Program-made: the position numbers and the translations under genes
Notes under the pieces: generated by a model
The model's input: only the letters and a program-made list of their open reading frames with translations
The model's database searches: none
Told to the model about the DNA's origin: nothing
Shown: piece by piece, positions 44,655 through 53,766 of the stretch
Layout of the letters: each line of letters opens with the position of its first letter
Numbering within the stretch: position 1 is the stretch's first letter
Source: Pectobacterium polonicum
GTDB lineage: Bacteria; Pseudomonadota; Gammaproteobacteria; Enterobacterales; Enterobacteriaceae
Direction: 5' to 3'
Assembly: GCF_005497185.1 (NCBI RefSeq)
Contig: NZ_RJTN01000010.1
Span: 88,230 to 152,229, forward strand
DNA: 64,000 nt

Positions 44655-46732
44655 GCGATCGCTATGTCATTGAGGCATTGCTACGGCCAGCCGTTGAACT
44701 GAATACGGCTGCTGTATCTGCCACAGCAGCATTTGTCTGTGTGCAAGCGCCGTGGGCGATAGCACTTGCCCCTTCAGTCAGTTACGTGACGGCCGGTGGG
44801 TTTGCTGTTCTTGCCATGGTACGTACTCAGCAGGGAATGAAAGTGCTGCGTTACCGTCGTAATTTACGACGACTACCACGCTATGTGATGAGTAGTAAGC
44901 AAATCCCCGTAAGTAAACGCCGCTTGTTTATCGGTAAGGGATTCATGTGGACGCAGAAACACACTCAGCGGCTGCGTGACACGTTACGTCCGGAGGTTGA
45001 GCGCTATATTCAGCCATCAACGTTATATCAGGCAGCCCGTAAACTGGAGAATGTCTCAGAGCATAGTTTTCCATGGCTCACCAAACTGTTAAGTGTCGAT
45101 TCTCCGATGAACCCGGTACGACCATTACCGCCAGTTGGTGGAAAGCCCGTTCTGCATGGTATTGAACCTGATGAGGTTGATGTCACCATGCCACTGGCCG
45201 ATCGTCCTGGGCATACCATCATATTAGGGACGACTCGCGTTGGGAAAACGCGGTTGGCTGAACTGTTTATTACCCAGGATATTCGTCGCGGTGATGTAAC
45301 GATCGTCTTTGATCCCAAAGGGGACTCCGATTTATTGCGCCGCGTCTGGGCTGAAGCGCGCCGGGCAGGACGGGAGGATGAACTCTATATCTTCCATCTG
45401 GGCTGGCCTGAAATATCCGCCCGCTATAACGCCGTCGGGCGATTTGGCCGCGTGTCTGAAGTCGCGTCACGTATCTCAGGGCAATTGGCAGGGGAAGGGA
45501 ACAGTGCCGCGTTTAAAGAGTTTGCGTGGCGTTTCGTAAACATTGTGGCCAGGGCGCTGGTTGCATTGGGTGAACGACCTGATTACACGCTGATTATGCG
45601 TTACGTCAATAATATTGCGGATCTGTATCAGCGCTACGCGGAGAAGGTTATTGAAGAGGAATTGCCGGAGCTGCAGCAACAGATACGTAATAATCTGAGT
45701 GTGCTCACTGATGAGGACGTACCCCGGAATATGCAGGGGCAGCCGAATGGTGTTGGGATATGGGCGATAGAGGTTGCGTTAAGCTCCGAAGCTGGCAAGG
45801 CACTCTATGATCCAATTCTCGATGGTCTGCGTAGTGCTGTCCGCTACGACAGAACCTATTTCGATAAAATCGTCGCATCGTTGTTGCCGCTGCTGGAGAA
45901 GCTGACAACAGGTAAAACGGCGTCCCTTTTATCTCCTGATTATCTTGATATGGATGACCCCCGTCCCATCTTTGACTGGGAGCAAGTGATTCGCAAGCGG
46001 GGCGTTGTGTATATCGGTCTTGATGCATTGACAGATAGTGAGGTTGCTACGGCTGTCGGGAACAGTATGTTTGCCGACCTTGTCAGTGTTGCAGGCCATA
46101 TTTATAAACATGGAATTAATGCAGGGCTGCCGCAGCAGAAAGAAGAAAAGGCCGTTATCAACCTGCACTGCGATGAATTCAATGAACTAATGGGTGATGA
46201 ATTCATTCCGCTGATCAATAAAGGCGGCGGTGCTGGCGTTCAAGTGACGGCCTATACTCAAACGTCATCGGATATCGAAGCGCGTATTGGTAACGCTGCG
46301 AAAACCGCACAAGTTATTGGTAACTTCAATACCTTGATCATGCTGCGTGTCCGGGACAATAAAACCGCAGAACTCCTCACGACACAGCTGCCGCAGGTTG
46401 AGATCTACAGCAAAACGTTGGTTTCTGGCCACTCGGATACGGCTAATGTTGAAACTGGACAGGATTTTACCTCCAGCACGCAGGACCGTGTCGGCACGAT
46501 AAAAACTCCACTGATTGAACCGTCTGATGTCGTTAGTCTACCTAAAGGTCAGGCGTTCGGCCTGCTTGAAGGTGGTCAGTTGTGGAAAATCAGGATGCCA
46601 CTGCCGGCGAATGATTTGAATGATGCAATGATGCCAGCCAATTTGCAGGCTGTAGCGGCAGAGATGCGCCGTAACTACCGTTCCAGTGAGGGATGGTGGG
46701 ACGGGCGTTCATTTGCTGCTGGAGGTGAGTAG
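44651..46732 (+). CDS. traD: Type IV coupling protein TraD (GI-type)
   Basis: This 693-residue ATPase has two membrane helices in the first 60 residues, Walker A GTTRVGKT near 192-199 and Walker B NLHCDEFNEL near 502. SXT-TraD family regions follow (GGAGVQVTAYTQTSSDIEAR, LIMLRVRDNKTAELLT). It couples the relaxosome DNA to the secretion channel. It starts inside the nuclease gene end, and the following gene has GGAGGTGAG across its stop. Confidence 0.93.
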   Translation: MSDRYVIEALLRPAVELNTAAVSATAAFVCVQAPWAIALAPSVSYVTAGGFAVLAMVRTQQGMKVLRYRRNLRRLPRYVMSSKQIPVSKRRLFIGKGFMWTQKHTQRLRDTLRPEVERYIQPSTLYQAARKLENVSEHSFPWLTKLLSVDSPMNPVRPLPPVGGKPVLHGIEPDEVDVTMPLADRPGHTIILGTTRVGKTRLAELFITQDIRRGDVTIVFDPKGDSDLLRRVWAEARRAGREDELYIFHLGWPEISARYNAVGRFGRVSEVASRISGQLAGEGNSAAFKEFAWRFVNIVARALVALGERPDYTLIMRYVNNIADLYQRYAEKVIEEELPELQQQIRNNLSVLTDEDVPRNMQGQPNGVGIWAIEVALSSEAGKALYDPILDGLRSAVRYDRTYFDKIVASLLPLLEKLTTGKTASLLSPDYLDMDDPRPIFDWEQVIRKRGVVYIGLDALTDSEVATAVGNSMFADLVSVAGHIYKHGINAGLPQQKEEKAVINLHCDEFNELMGDEFIPLINKGGGAGVQVTAYTQTSSDIEARIGNAAKTAQVIGNFNTLIMLRVRDNKTAELLTTQLPQVEIYSKTLVSGHSDTANVETGQDFTSSTQDRVGTIKTPLIEPSDVVSLPKGQAFGLLEGGQLWKIRMPLPANDLNDAMMPANLQAVAAEMRRNYRSSEGWWDGRSFAAGGE

Positions 46733-46733
46733 T

Positions 46734-47489
46734 ATGGCTGAACCTGCACGTAATGCACCTCCACAGAAGCCAGATCGCCAACATGGGTTGCTCTACAACG
46801 TGTTGTGGGGCTGGCCATGGAAACTGATTGGTATTGTTTTAGGTTCGCTGTTACTCAGTTTGCTGATCGAATATGTGGGGATCGCTTTCTTTTGGCCGAC
46901 AGAAGGCGCCGCCCACAGCCTGCAGGTTATGAACACTGAGCTGGGGTATCTGTCGTCAGAGTTCAAGCGGAGCCTGCTGCTGTCTGAGCCATCAGTAACG
47001 GTTATCCACTGGATTAATACGGGATATCACTGGGCATTTATCAACAGTGGTTTTATGGATTGGGTCAGTAACCAGTATCAGATGCAGGCAAACAGTCATA
47101 GTGAGCTGACTCGTAGTTTAAATGCCTGGAGTGGCTGGCTGGCACAATCGTTACGGGAATATTTGCTGGCCACTGTCTATGTCACGGTAGTTACTCTGGT
47201 TAGGGTAACCATTCTGGTTCTCTCCATACCCCTATTCACCATGGTGGTAATTGTGGCCATTGTTGAGGGGTTGGGGCGGCGTGACCTGAGGCGTTTTGGC
47301 GCGGGCTATGAATCCAGTTTTCTCTATCACCATGCTAAGCGCCTGGTTAAACCTGCATTCTATGTACCTGCCATGCTGTACCTGTCCTGGCCTATGGCGG
47401 TCTACCCTAATTTATTACTGTTACCGGCAGCACTGCTGTTTGGTACCGCAATTACAGTAACAACAGCCACATTTAAAAAATATCTTTGA
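46734..47489 (+). CDS. TIGR03747-family integrating conjugative element membrane protein
   Basis: This 251-residue protein has four or five membrane helices (GIVLGSLLLSLLIEYVGIAF, VYVTVVTLVRVTILVLSIPL, MLYLSWPMAVYPNLLLLPAA) and the conserved GYESSFLYHHAKRLVKPAFY. The start at 46734 has GGAGGTGAG upstream; the longer frame from 46686 lies inside traD. Confidence 0.88.
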   Translation: MAEPARNAPPQKPDRQHGLLYNVLWGWPWKLIGIVLGSLLLSLLIEYVGIAFFWPTEGAAHSLQVMNTELGYLSSEFKRSLLLSEPSVTVIHWINTGYHWAFINSGFMDWVSNQYQMQANSHSELTRSLNAWSGWLAQSLREYLLATVYVTVVTLVRVTILVLSIPLFTMVVIVAIVEGLGRRDLRRFGAGYESSFLYHHAKRLVKPAFYVPAMLYLSWPMAVYPNLLLLPAALLFGTAITVTTATFKKYL

Positions 47490-47511
47490 TTTTATAGAAG
47501 GAGATACGGTA

Positions 47512-47706
47512 ATGAGTGATGAATCCTGTGAGGCGGCTGTCGCTGCTATTCAGTTTGCGTTGGAGCTGGATGCAGATGAATGCAAGATGTTCCTGCGATA
47601 CTGGAATGAAGGTGAATTCGATATTCTGCGGAAAGAATGGGGAGGTATCCCAGATGAGGTATTTATTGGCGCGGATCCTCTCTTTCATAAGATGCATGGC
47701 TCTTAA
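47512..47706 (+). CDS. Small hypothetical ICE protein
   Basis: This 64-residue acidic protein (AIQFALELDADECKMFLRYW, EWGGIPDEVF) resembles small conserved proteins placed after TIGR03747. AAGGAGATACGGTA precedes the ATG, a good ribosome binding site. An overlapping frame four bases downstream is less likely. The function is unknown. Confidence 0.65.
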   Translation: MSDESCEAAVAAIQFALELDADECKMFLRYWNEGEFDILRKEWGGIPDEVFIGADPLFHKMHGS

Positions 47707-47714
47707 TTGAGCTG

Positions 47715-47753
47715 GACAAAAGCGTACAAAACTTGCTTTTGTGCGCTTTTGTC
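47715..47753. terminator. Long stem terminator-like hairpin
   Basis: GACAAAAGCG-T-ACAAAA pairs with TTTTGT-G-CGCTTTTGTC (47715-47753) across a 5-nt loop, with one wobble. It could stop both the upstream plus-strand genes and the minus-strand gene at 47834. Confidence 0.7.
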
Positions 47754-47833
47754 AGCAGACAAGCCACGAACGTACAATTTCTGGCGCGTCAGCTTGCTAA
47801 CTTAATGAGGGTAGTGGCAATTGCTGGATGATG

Positions 47834-48376
47834 TCAAAGACCTATAACTCCAATTATTAAACCTGCAACGCCGAGTATCACACTTAGGTATGTCATCTGA
47901 CGTTCCCGTCTCGCTTGGCGTTTAGCTGAAATCGAGATATCACTGAGGGATTTTGACAGTTTGTTAACATCATCATGGTGACTGATTGCTGTTTTCTGTA
48001 GGTGCTGTAGCTGTAGTCTGATGTTATCTGGGAGATCAGAAAAAGGATCATTTTCCTGGTGCCAAAGGATAAGGCTTCTTATTTTTTCCAACTGTTCATC
48101 AGCACAATTCTTTTCATTAAGATAGTCGCTGAGAATGACATTAAGCACGACAGATATTTTTTCTTGTTTTACCGACCATCGCTTAGCCAAAAGATAAATA
48201 TCTTCATTCTTTATTCTTCCCGTATTGATTGCCCTTTTTATCATCTCCTTATACTTACGTCTTTTGATGGAGAGATCTACATCATTGAGAATGAGAAAAA
48301 ATAAAGCGATATATACCACAGATAAAAGTGGAGCAACTAATGATGCGTAAAACGCAGGGTCTTTAATAAATTCCAT
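47834..48376 (-). CDS. Two-TM membrane protein (cargo, function unknown)
   Basis: This 180-residue protein has membrane helices at both ends: residues 9-30 (YASLVAPLLSVVYIALFFLI) and 163-180 (YLSVILGVAGLIIGVIGL). A charged cytoplasmic helical region lies between them. I do not recognise a family. It is inserted on the minus strand between plus-strand transfer genes, and AGGAAC lies before the ATG. Entry exclusion or defence is possible but unsupported. Confidence 0.55.
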   Translation of the reverse strand: MEFIKDPAFYASLVAPLLSVVYIALFFLILNDVDLSIKRRKYKEMIKRAINTGRIKNEDIYLLAKRWSVKQEKISVVLNVILSDYLNEKNCADEQLEKIRSLILWHQENDPFSDLPDNIRLQLQHLQKTAISHHDDVNKLSKSLSDISISAKRQARRERQMTYLSVILGVAGLIIGVIGL

Positions 48377-48510
48377 GTGTGTTCCTGTTGCATGAGCGTG
48401 TAGGTATATTTTCCACCATAAATTTTAGACATCGCAAATAGAGTTTATCGCTGACCAACCCTCCCTGATTCCTCATCCTATGCACACCGTCAACTCACTG
48501 TGAGGTGTGC

Positions 48511-48831
48511 ATGTTTTCTCCCTCAGTCCGGCTTGCTTGTCTGCTCGGTGCTGCACTGCTGTTTACCCATGCAGCAAATGCATCAGAAAAAGACGAACTG
48601 GCCAGCACGCAGCGCTTGCTTGATCAGGTTCAGGCCTCGCTGGAACGAGCTCGCGTTGTCGCTGCGCAATCTGACCCTGCTGATCGTGCCCGATACCACT
48701 TTGACTATCAACGCATTACTGCTGATTTGAATGCCATCAGAGCGGGCATCGATACCTATTTGGCTCCATCCCGGGCGCAACCTCGGGAAGCCAGTTCTAT
48801 TGCGGGGAACTACCGTCGGGAGAGCCCCTGA
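48511..48831 (+). CDS. RAQPRD-family (TIGR01690) ICE protein
   Basis: This 106-residue secreted protein has a signal peptide (MFSPSVRLACLLGAALLFTH) and ends SRAQPREASSIAGN, a one-residue variant of the RAQPRD motif. A helix of polar heptads (TQRLLDQVQASLERARVVAA) comes before it. The start at 48511 is the first Met after a ribosome-binding-like GTGAGG. It opens the next part of the transfer operon. Confidence 0.85.
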   Translation: MFSPSVRLACLLGAALLFTHAANASEKDELASTQRLLDQVQASLERARVVAAQSDPADRARYHFDYQRITADLNAIRAGIDTYLAPSRAQPREASSIAGNYRRESP

Positions 48832-48832
48832 T

Positions 48833-49072
48833 ATGTCTATGACTGCCGCACAGTCTTCAGCCTTTAAATCGGCATCTGGTTTCGATCCCCAAATACTGAA
48901 CCTCATCTGTGTCGGCTTTCTGTTGGCTGCGCTGTTCCTATGGGCTGCATGGGCGTTAGGTGATGTCTGGAATGGATGGGCTAACGAGAAAGTCAGAGAC
49001 GCAGCGATGGGCAGATTTGCATTCAGGGCCGCGATCTTATTGGTCATCAGTATTTGGATGTTTGCCAGTTAA
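48833..49072 (+). CDS. TIGR03758-family ICE membrane protein
   Basis: This 79-residue protein has two membrane helices (FDPQILNLICVGFLLAALFL, AFRAAILLVISIWMFAS) and the family core ASGFDPQILNL. It starts 2 nt after the stop of the RAQPRD gene. It probably resembles the TrbC/VirB2-like small subunits by position. Confidence 0.82.
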   Translation: MSMTAAQSSAFKSASGFDPQILNLICVGFLLAALFLWAAWALGDVWNGWANEKVRDAAMGRFAFRAAILLVISIWMFAS

Positions 49073-49095
49073 TTTTTCTACACAAGGAGTTACCC

Positions 49096-49437
49096 ATGTT
49101 TATGTTTCGTCGTTTTATCTCATTCCTGTTTTACATTGGAATATTATGCCAGTCCGCTTTTGCTGCTTTGCCTCCTGTTGAGGCTCCTCAATCCAGCGGA
49201 GGGTCAGGACTCATGGGACAAATTAAAGGCTATCTACAGGATGGCATTGTTCTGGCTGGATTATTGGTTGCGGCCATCATGTTTATTAATGTCGCGATTG
49301 CTGCAGGCCATACCTTCGTTGAAGTCCGTAATGGACGAGCAGAATGGCCAAAATTTGGTGCTATCGTTGTTGTAGGTGCTTGCTTACTCGTCCTCATTAT
49401 CTGGTTACTGGGCAAATCTGCCAACATCATTTTGTGA
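49096..49437 (+). CDS. TIGR03745-family small membrane protein (VirB2-like candidate)
   Basis: This 113-residue protein has a signal sequence (MFMFRRFISFLFYIGILCQS) and two later membrane helices (DGIVLAGLLVAAIMFINVAI, IVVVGACLLVLIIWLLGK). The layout is like a pilin subunit of type IV secretion. AAGGAG lies 8-9 bases before the ATG at 49096. Confidence 0.85.
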   Translation: MFMFRRFISFLFYIGILCQSAFAALPPVEAPQSSGGSGLMGQIKGYLQDGIVLAGLLVAAIMFINVAIAAGHTFVEVRNGRAEWPKFGAIVVVGACLLVLIIWLLGKSANIIL

Positions 49438-49446
49438 GGTGCGAGC

Positions 49447-49809
49447 ATGCGAACCATTCCTTTTTTACCCGATCGCCTGAATGCCGAACCCGTGGTGTTT
49501 CGTGGATTTACCACACCAGAGTTAGGGCTTGCTGCGTTGTTTGGGGCTTTTGTTGGCGTCTTGTGGTCCTTATTCCTTATCCCTCTAACCGGGTGGGTCA
49601 TTATCCCGACAGGGATATTATTGACCCCTCTGTTGGTCATTGGCCTCGGAGGCAACTGGATGGCTCGAATTAAACGCGGTAAGCCTGAGAACTACATCTG
49701 GCAGAAGTTAGGGGAAAAGAAACGGCGCATTGGGATAGGGGATGAAACGTTGATTATTCACTCTCGCTGCTGGTCATTACGCCGCCACCAAGCGAAGGGA
49801 CGAGCATGA
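49447..49809 (+). CDS. TIGR03750-family conjugal transfer protein
   Basis: This 120-residue protein has FLPDRLNAEPVVFRGFTTPE at the start, two membrane helices (LGLAALFGAFVGVLWSLFLI, VIIPTGILLTPLLVIGLGGN) and a cytoplasmic tail (WQKLGEKKRRIG). It resembles VirB3-like proteins. It follows TIGR03745 after 9 nt. Confidence 0.87.
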   Translation: MRTIPFLPDRLNAEPVVFRGFTTPELGLAALFGAFVGVLWSLFLIPLTGWVIIPTGILLTPLLVIGLGGNWMARIKRGKPENYIWQKLGEKKRRIGIGDETLIIHSRCWSLRRHQAKGRA

Positions 49810-50462
49810 GCATCTACCGTAACGCGGTAAGAAATCGCGACCAGCATATTCTGACATTACGCATTGCCTGCGGCGTTCTGGTTGTCCTGTTACTGGTCAC
49901 TATACTCGGCTGGATGCGGGCGCCTAGCAATTTGACGGTTCACAATCCTCCCGATCTCCGGGCTGGTAGTACCAAGCCTTGGTGGGAAGTTCCTGCACCG
50001 ACCGTCTATGGATTTGCGTTTTACATTTTCCAGCAACTAAACGCATGGCCTAAAAATGGCGAACAGGACTATCCCGGCAAGATATTCAGCCTATCCCCGT
50101 ACCTGACGCCATCTTGTCTGGATTTTCTGAATGCAGATGCGAAAAAACGCTCATTGGGTAACGAGTTGCTGGACCGTGTTCGTGTGGTTTACGAGATCCC
50201 CGGGCGGGGATACAACGCGGAGAGCGTGGATGTTATCAGCCGTGATAACTGGGTTGTCCGTTTAGATTTGGTGACCGATGAGTATTACCACACCGAACCC
50301 GTTAAACGGGTGCTAGTGCGTTACCCATTGAAAGTCGTTCGTTGGGATGGGGATGCAGAACGTAACCCATTTGGTTTGGCTCTGGATTGTTATGACGCGA
50401 TGCCACAGCGTCTGGAAATATCACATCAGCCACAGCCAGAGAAAAAGGGGGTTATGCAGTGA
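49806..50462 (+). CDS. TIGR03746-family ICE protein
   Basis: This 218-residue protein has one N-terminal membrane helix (IACGVLVVLLLVTILGWM) and a periplasmic part with PWWEVPAPTVYGFAFYIFQQ and YPLKVVRWDGDAERNPFGLA. A TraE/VirB8-like position is implied by order. It overlaps TIGR03750 by 4 nt and TIGR03749 by 4 nt. Confidence 0.87.
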   Translation: MSIYRNAVRNRDQHILTLRIACGVLVVLLLVTILGWMRAPSNLTVHNPPDLRAGSTKPWWEVPAPTVYGFAFYIFQQLNAWPKNGEQDYPGKIFSLSPYLTPSCLDFLNADAKKRSLGNELLDRVRVVYEIPGRGYNAESVDVISRDNWVVRLDLVTDEYYHTEPVKRVLVRYPLKVVRWDGDAERNPFGLALDCYDAMPQRLEISHQPQPEKKGVMQ

Positions 50463-51382
50463 GAGTGAAACCTTCCACAGCACGGAGATTTTGTCAGCGC
50501 GGTTTACTGGCATTACTCATGACGGGGTCATTGCACGTTTCCGCTGATGAATTAATTAAATGGGAACGCATCCCCCTGCAGATCCCATTAAAGGTAGGGC
50601 AAGAACGCGTTATTTTTGCAGATAAAAATGTTCGTGTCGGTTTCCCCCCGGCACTGAATGACAAGTTACGCGTGCAATCGACCGGTGGGGCGGTTTATCT
50701 CAAGGCGGACAGTGCATTTCCTCAAACTCGGTTGCAGTTACAGGATCTGGAAAGCGGCGAGATTATTCTGCTCGACGTGACTGCGTCACCGAATGGCCCG
50801 ACAGAACCTGTCCGTCTGGTATATAGCGGTGACGTAACCACTGTCGATAATAGCGATCGCCCGGCCAAATCCGGGCGTAGTAGCTCATCTTCGACTGTGG
50901 AAACAAAGTCAGACGCAAAAGAGTCTAAGGCCCCTCGCTACAATGCTCCGTTACCCGTTGTTCTGACTCGTTTTGCCGCGCAAACCCTTTACGGACCATT
51001 ACGTGCAGTAGAGCCTGTGAGCGGTATTCATCCTGTTAATCCACGATTATCAGGGAAGATCACGACGCTATATCCCTCTGAACCACTTGATATTACGACG
51101 TTGTCAGCCTGGGGAGTGGGCTCTCGCTCCGTTGTGGCACTACGCGTTCGCAACACCTCAAGCAGAAAGATCGTTCTCGATCCCCGGATTCTTCAGGGGC
51201 AGTTTGTTTCTGCCACATTCCAGCATCGTTGGGTTGGGCCAATAGGTACACCAGAAGACACAACAACATTGTATCTGGTCACCGATAACCGTCCTGAACT
51301 GGCATTCGTCGCAGAGCCGGTCGTTAAAGTGAGTCCGACATCAGCTAAAGCCAGCAAGAAGGAGCGCGGCCATGCAAATTAA
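50459..51382 (+). CDS. TIGR03749-family ICE protein (TraK-like)
   Basis: This 307-residue secreted protein has a signal sequence (FCQRGLLALLMTGSLHVSAD), a VirB9/TraK-like region (WERIPLQIPLKVGQERVIFA) and a C-terminal beta domain (NTSSRKIVLDPRILQGQFVS). It starts with GTG overlapping the previous stop (GTGA). It overlaps the TIGR03752 gene by 11 nt. Confidence 0.85.
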   Translation: MRVKPSTARRFCQRGLLALLMTGSLHVSADELIKWERIPLQIPLKVGQERVIFADKNVRVGFPPALNDKLRVQSTGGAVYLKADSAFPQTRLQLQDLESGEIILLDVTASPNGPTEPVRLVYSGDVTTVDNSDRPAKSGRSSSSSTVETKSDAKESKAPRYNAPLPVVLTRFAAQTLYGPLRAVEPVSGIHPVNPRLSGKITTLYPSEPLDITTLSAWGVGSRSVVALRVRNTSSRKIVLDPRILQGQFVSATFQHRWVGPIGTPEDTTTLYLVTDNRPELAFVAEPVVKVSPTSAKASKKERGHAN

Positions 51383-52910
51383 GTCCAATACGCTGGTAAA
51401 ATTCATGGTTCCGTCGGTATTGGCCATCGGCGCATTGATTGGCGTAAAAAGCTGCCAGGGACCTGCTCAGACACAGAATACTACCGATACGTCAACGACG
51501 ACGCTGGGGTTGTCTCAAGACGAACTGAAGGCATTAGGCGTCGCCGGTGATACCCCTCAGGATACATTACGCACGTTGGTCGGCTCGCTGAATCAGGTGC
51601 GTAGTGATTTAGGTAAACTCAGTCAGCAAAACGAAGATCTAAAAAAGCAAAATGAGGCGCTGACCCGCCGTAGTACTGACGTATCCGGGCAGGTGAACGA
51701 AGCCGTTTCTGGCGTGCAGCAGTCCTACGATACGCAGCAAAAACGCCTACAGGATGAACAGCTACGGTTACAGAATAAAATCCAGGAATTGACCGATAAA
51801 CTGGCTAATTCGATGAGTAATCCCGGAGGCCATATTAGTGGAGGAAGTAGCTACCAGGGACCCTCCGGGCACGGCGATATCCCTCTGGGATTAGGGCTGG
51901 ACGGTATGGGAAATGGTACCAGTGGCACTATGTCGCAAGGTGCAGATGGTCTGATATGGGTACAGCCAAAAGACCAGAAACCAGCCGACCCGAATAATAC
52001 GTCCAGTTCAGGTATGCCTGAGCTTCCCCAATTTCCGACCTCTTTCCTGAACGATAATGAGCTGACGCGCCAGAAGGCGGCGTATGAGCAGCAGGTGAAG
52101 GGGTACTCGAACGAAAAAAGTGAGGTTACAACTGAGCCTGTTTACACCTTACCTGAGAATTCTACCCTGATCGGCAGTCGGGCAATGACGGCGCTACTGG
52201 GCCGAGTCCCGATTAACGGTACGGTGACTGACCCTTATCCCTTCAAAGTCTTAATTGGTAAAGACAACCTGACAGCAAATGGTATCGATTTACCGGATGT
52301 TGAAGGAGCAATCGTATCAGGAACAGCCAGTGGTGACTGGACGTTGTCGTGCGTTCGTGGGCAGGTCAACAATATTACGTTTGTGTTTGCCGATGGCACG
52401 GTTCGCACATTGCCGCGCTCTGACGCTAATGGCAACAGTAATAGCAATAATGGCGGCAGCAATCAGAGCGCGAGTGGCTCCAGCGGTGGTATTGGCTGGA
52501 TTTCTGATGAAGCGGGGATCCCGTGCATCAGTGGTGAGCGAAAGTCTAACGCATCCACCTATCTGCCCACTATTTTTGCCCTTTCTGCTGGCTCAGGTGC
52601 AGCCAGCGCGCTGAGCCAGAATCAGCAAACGACGCAAACAAATGGTTACGGTGGAATGACGTCCTCACTCACGGGGGATGTAGGGCAAGCTGTTCTCGGT
52701 AAGGCGCTGGCCGGCGGCTTGAATGAGACGACTGACTGGGTGAAACAACGCTATGGCCAGACATTCGATGCGATTTATGTCCCGCCAGGCATGCGATTAG
52801 CCGTGCATATTACCAGGCAACTGGCGATTGATTACGAAGAAAAAGGGCGCAAGGTTCGGTACGACTTCTCGTTGCCGGCTGATGGTCGCAGTCAACGTGG
52901 TTTGGATTGA
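51372..52910 (+). CDS. TIGR03752-family ICE protein (TraB/VirB10-like)
   Basis: This 512-residue protein has an N-terminal membrane helix (KFMVPSVLAIGALIGVKSC), a coiled coil (about 85-145) and a Ser/Gly linker. The conserved C-terminal domain has TLIGSRAMTALLGRVPINGT, FKVLIGKDNLTANGIDLPDV and YVPPGMRLAVHITRQLAIDY. This matches the VirB10/TraB scaffold layout. It overlaps TIGR03749. Confidence 0.87.
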   Translation: MQIKSNTLVKFMVPSVLAIGALIGVKSCQGPAQTQNTTDTSTTTLGLSQDELKALGVAGDTPQDTLRTLVGSLNQVRSDLGKLSQQNEDLKKQNEALTRRSTDVSGQVNEAVSGVQQSYDTQQKRLQDEQLRLQNKIQELTDKLANSMSNPGGHISGGSSYQGPSGHGDIPLGLGLDGMGNGTSGTMSQGADGLIWVQPKDQKPADPNNTSSSGMPELPQFPTSFLNDNELTRQKAAYEQQVKGYSNEKSEVTTEPVYTLPENSTLIGSRAMTALLGRVPINGTVTDPYPFKVLIGKDNLTANGIDLPDVEGAIVSGTASGDWTLSCVRGQVNNITFVFADGTVRTLPRSDANGNSNSNNGGSNQSASGSSGGIGWISDEAGIPCISGERKSNASTYLPTIFALSAGSGAASALSQNQQTTQTNGYGGMTSSLTGDVGQAVLGKALAGGLNETTDWVKQRYGQTFDAIYVPPGMRLAVHITRQLAIDYEEKGRKVRYDFSLPADGRSQRGLD

Positions 52911-52919
52911 GGAGGCGAG

Positions 52920-53363
52920 ATGGACGCTGTTCACGCCTGTTGGGAAAACATCTGGATCTTTAGCACGACATCCGTAATCGATCGGCTCCGTATAGATATT
53001 CACTATTGTCAGTCCGACTCTGAGCTGTTGGCCAAAAGTCTGGCTGAATCAGCGCAAGCCTCTCTGTACTGGGTTAACGACGCTCTGTTTCTTGACGTCG
53101 GCAGCCATTGTATTCCGGTGCAGGAGGGTTGTTTTTTTGTCAGACAACTACTGCCCACCTCACTCAAACGCTTTGAATTGGCCTGTTTTCTGGAGAAACA
53201 GGCAGATCCTTTCCTGATGGCCATCGAGCAGGGCCACTTTAATGACTGGCACACCGTACGGATGACTGTCGCCGAATTATCCCGCCACTCGATGTGTCGG
53301 TCGTTTTCACTCATTGCCGGTCATTTTCATTTATTCCGACGTTCTGGAGAAACACATGCCTAA
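52920..53363 (+). CDS. Hypothetical ICE transfer-region protein
   Basis: This 147-residue protein has no signal peptide or membrane helix (DRLRIDIHYCQSDSELLAKS, ALFLDVGSHCIPVQEGCFFV). No family is recognised. GGAGGCGAG lies just before the ATG, and its end overlaps the start of the TIGR03751 lipoprotein gene, so it belongs to the operon. Confidence 0.6.
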   Translation: MDAVHACWENIWIFSTTSVIDRLRIDIHYCQSDSELLAKSLAESAQASLYWVNDALFLDVGSHCIPVQEGCFFVRQLLPTSLKRFELACFLEKQADPFLMAIEQGHFNDWHTVRMTVAELSRHSMCRSFSLIAGHFHLFRRSGETHA

Positions 53364-53766
53364 ATGCCAGATTATGGCCACACTGCTTGTAATAATGTTA
53401 TTGAGCGGGTGCTCGACCTCAAAAGAAGAAATGCTGCCAGCTGGGGAGCACTCCATGCTGGAATTATGGAATGGCGCAGATGGTGAGGGAACAACTCGAC
53501 GTTCTGCCCAGGCCAGGGATGCATTACGCCGACCGCTGAGTACCGGAGAGCTTCAAACGTCTTTACATGACGATCGTAGCTACAGTCGAACTCAGGAGAG
53601 TGAAATCAGCCAACAGTTTCCCCGTCTGCCGAACCCAGACATGGTGATATACATTTTCCCTCATCTTGCAGAGGGCAATACGCCCGTTCCTGGTTACAGC
53701 ACGGTCTTTCCCTTCTATAGCCAGACCCAGTACGCGATGCCGGGTGAACGCGTGGAGGCGCTGTAA
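53356..53766 (+). CDS. TIGR03751-family conjugative lipoprotein
   Basis: This 136-residue lipoprotein has a lipobox (MLLSGC, near residue 18). The conserved part has LPNPDMVIYIFPHLAEGNTP and GYSTVFPFYSQTQYAMPGE. It is a VirB7/TraV-like outer-membrane lipoprotein by position. The start at 53356 lies inside the end of the previous gene; its stop overlaps the next start. Confidence 0.87.
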   Translation: MPKCQIMATLLVIMLLSGCSTSKEEMLPAGEHSMLELWNGADGEGTTRRSAQARDALRRPLSTGELQTSLHDDRSYSRTQESEISQQFPRLPNPDMVIYIFPHLAEGNTPVPGYSTVFPFYSQTQYAMPGERVEAL

